From contig WIXG01000644.1 of NCBI GenBank assembly GCA_009869945.1, positions 1 to 29,370 of the forward strand: 29,370 nt of DNA. Direction: 5' to 3'. The notes under the pieces were generated by a model. That model saw only the letters and a program-made list of their open reading frames with translations, ran no database searches and was not told the DNA's origin. Below are positions 29,071-29,370 of this stretch, in pieces (positions within the stretch are counted from its first letter, which is position 1; each line of letters starts with the position of its first letter). Position numbers and translations under genes: made by a program. The DNA is from Mesaphorura yosii (taxonomy: Eukaryota > Arthropoda > Collembola > Poduromorpha > Tullbergiidae).

Positions 29071-29370
29071 TTACGGCAATGAATTTTTTTGCTCAACATG
29101 TTTCCCATAAGTTCTACTAATAAGTCTGCAGCGTCGTTTCCAAGAATCTAAAACTTTTCTGACCGTTTCAGGTGTTATTTTACTCCACTCATCATCCAAG
29201 ACTTTCCGAACTCCCTGTATAGTTATTGCTTGTCTCATGTGCAGTCGCTACTTCAACACGCCAAAGCCAAAAAAATCCATGGGGCTGCAATCAGGGGATT
29301 TCACAGGTATCTGGTCATTGTTTATGATGGTCATGCCTAATCTCCGTTTCAAGTCCGCGGCGTATAAGGC
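29071..29370 (-). pseudogene. Tc1/mariner-like transposase, C-terminal part, broken, cut by window
   Basis: Reading in from the window's right edge, the minus strand codes about 100 residues ending at TAA (29071..29073). VKSPDCSPMDFFGFGVLK matches the conserved block around the third acidic residue of mariner-family transposases (SPDLxPxDxxxW...LK). A TAG stop at 29248..29250 follows directly, after which the frame goes on with typical C-terminal sequence (VLDDEWSKITPETVRKVLDS and RCRLISRTYGKHVEQ). One in-frame stop makes this copy inactive; the rest lies beyond the window. Confidence 0.8.

Noticed and set aside
1..29370. CRISPR arrays, phage or bacterial operons, viral integrations
   Set aside because: No regularly spaced direct repeats, no Shine-Dalgarno-linked operons and no viral polymerase or capsid motifs seen; spliced arthropod genes occupy the window.

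Overview
The window looks like nuclear DNA of an arthropod, most likely a springtail (Collembola). Genes have short introns (about 56-105 bp) with clean GT-AG borders, lie on both strands about 1-3 kb apart, and include chemoreceptor-like 7TM proteins, a divergent ionotropic receptor, a CYP2-type P450 and serine protease/LDLa mosaic proteins. Remnants of hAT, Merlin-like (ISXO2/IS1595) and mariner-like DNA transposons lie between them. The springtail assignment is an inference from the style of the chemoreceptors (N-terminal 'PF-W(N/D)s-T--L' signature) and the small introns; no species can be named.

Layout. 1-863 (-): 5' part of a chemoreceptor-like gene cut by the window edge. 1474-2600 (-): decayed C2H2 zinc-finger gene. 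3369-4904 (+): intact, intronless cytochrome P450. 5177-6505: defective hAT element with inverted repeats and an 8-bp target duplication. 7145-7555 (-): small two-exon secreted His/Gly-rich protein. 8421-9947 (+): mucin-like single-pass membrane protein. 10385-11364 (+): trypsin-like pseudogene. 12006-15142 (+): nine-exon gene coding an N-terminal serine protease, eight LDLa repeats, an Ig domain, a transmembrane segment and a PDZ-ligand-like tail. 15257-15819 (+): broken unrecognised ORF. 15853-17105 and 17940-19266 (-): two complete chemoreceptor-like genes. 21283-23514 (+): seven-exon ionotropic-receptor-like gene. 23856-25335: Merlin-like element with about 120-bp inverted repeats. 25559-27936 (+): second, seven-exon membrane-anchored protease (protease, three LDLa-like modules, Ser/Thr-rich stalk, TM). 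29071-29370 (-): mariner-like transposase remnant running off the edge.

The most interesting content is the local family of N-terminal-protease, C-terminal-TM proteins: two intact members plus one pseudogene. Their three protease introns match in position and phase, so they are paralogues, but they have diverged in activation (one appears to have no propeptide, the other has a short one after a signal peptide), in predicted specificity (Ser versus Asp at the S1 pocket) and in stalk design (LDLa/Ig versus LDLa/mucin). The order is the reverse of type II transmembrane serine proteases. The chemoreceptor-like and ionotropic receptor genes suggest a second, sensory theme. Gene models were spliced by hand; all complete multi-exon models have total lengths divisible by three with phase-consistent junctions.
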